DNA from: PXAH01 sp964605645 | GTDB taxonomy: Bacteria; Omnitrophota; Gorgyraeia; Duberdicusellales; 4484-171 | DNA: 58,050 nucleotides | Assembly (NCBI GenBank): GCA_964605645.1 | Contig: CAZSDJ010000005.1 | Coordinates: 1 to 58,050 of the forward strand | Direction of reading: 5' to 3' | Shown: piece by piece, positions 57,954 through 58,050 of the stretch | How the letters are laid out: each line of letters starts with the position of its first letter | Position numbering within the stretch: the stretch's first letter is position 1 | Made by a program: the position numbers and the translations under genes | The notes under the pieces: generated by a model | Databases searched by the model: none | Told to the model about the DNA's origin: nothing | The model's input: only the letters and a program-made list of their open reading frames with translations

Positions 57954-57981
57954 TATATAACATATACCGCCTAAATGTCAA
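57954..57981 (-). promoter_or_regulatory. sigma70-like promoter for the cvpA-nif3-dnaG-rpoD-gat run
   Basis: On the minus strand, a consensus TTGACA (57981-57976) and TATATA (57959-57954) are spaced by 16 bases, 18 bases before the cvpA ATG. A second TTGACA (58008-58003) lies further upstream with a possible TTTATT. They may drive the whole replication/transcription/translation gene run that follows. Confidence 0.5.
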
Positions 57982-58033
57982 TAAAACTTTCCCTATTCAC
58001 TGTGTCAAGTTTTAGTAGGTAGTTTTTTAGCGG

Positions 58034-58050
58034 CCTTAAAATGTTTAAGG
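58034..58050. terminator. hairpin at window edge
   Basis: CCTTAAA (58034-58040) and TTTAAGG (58044-58050) form a perfect 7-bp inverted repeat with a 3-base loop. Read on the minus strand, a GCCGC tract and an A-run follow, not a T-run, so it is a weak terminator candidate for a gene beyond the window. Confidence 0.3.

Overview
The window is an AT-rich stretch of a bacterial chromosome, coded almost entirely on the minus strand. The only convincing plus-strand gene is an HU-like DNA-binding protein at 17.5 kb. I see no rRNA, tRNA, CRISPR array, phage or classical insertion sequence. Gene content suggests an anaerobic, envelope-bearing bacterium. Evidence includes a 2-oxoacid:ferredoxin oxidoreductase, a split glycine decarboxylase, the DXP isoprenoid pathway, RNase Y/YmdB, PilZ c-di-GMP receptors, an exported lipoprotein and a bactofilin. 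GlnRS and GatCAB occur together, there is an archaeal-type methyltransferase, and intergenic palindromes are abundant. This fits an uncultured candidate phylum (Omnitrophota-like lineages come to mind), but I cannot fix the phylum from the sequence.

Layout. 0-17.4 kb holds housekeeping genes: lipA (partial) and lplA, the glycine cleavage system (gcvPB, gcvPA, gcvH, gcvT), glnS, gltX, a four-subunit oxoacid oxidoreductase, dxs, a PilZ protein, ymdB, rny, a 5-formyl-THF cyclo-ligase and a COG2521-type methyltransferase. 17.5-20.5 kb has HU, an RsmB-like methyltransferase, a TVP38-like membrane protein and rlmN. 20.7-37.4 kb is the highlight: a unidirectional, tightly packed run of about 19 genes that reads as an uncharacterised type II (aromatic) polyketide gene cluster. 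It contains KS-alpha, KS-beta, ACP, a WhiE/TcmN-like aromatase/cyclase, a second cyclase family protein, a ketoreductase-like SDR, an acyl-AMP ligase and an MFS exporter. A B12-binding radical SAM protein and several odd accessory genes are also present. The run starts at a good sigma70-like promoter overlapped by a perfect 11-bp palindrome. Its 3' part (MtnA-like isomerase, class II aldolase fused to an SCP-2 domain, aldehyde dehydrogenase), together with a nucleoside phosphorylase near the 5' end, looks like a 5'-deoxyadenosine salvage route placed alongside the radical SAM enzyme.

37.5-58 kb returns to core functions: a vestigial nitroreductase tail, era, a PilZ-membrane-toroid protein with a DUF3857/transglutaminase lipoprotein, an aminotransferase with an Lrp/AsnC regulator, and a DnaQ-like exonuclease. 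Then come YjbQ, a tRNA-binding MetG-beta protein, a membrane HTH protein next to a bactofilin-HTH fusion, tsaD, a C-terminal processing protease, gatCAB, rpoD, dnaG, a NIF3-like protein and a CvpA-like protein.

A second theme is dispersed palindromic intergenic DNA. Two families each occur as an empty hairpin and as a copy whose loop holds a small nuclease-fold ORF: a GIY-YIG gene in the TGTCAAGG family and a GxxExxY gene in the AACGCGAATAAACGC family. Repeat copies also supply the last codons and stop of neighbouring genes. This looks like a repeat-plus-cargo system resembling RAYT/REP in logic but with different proteins.
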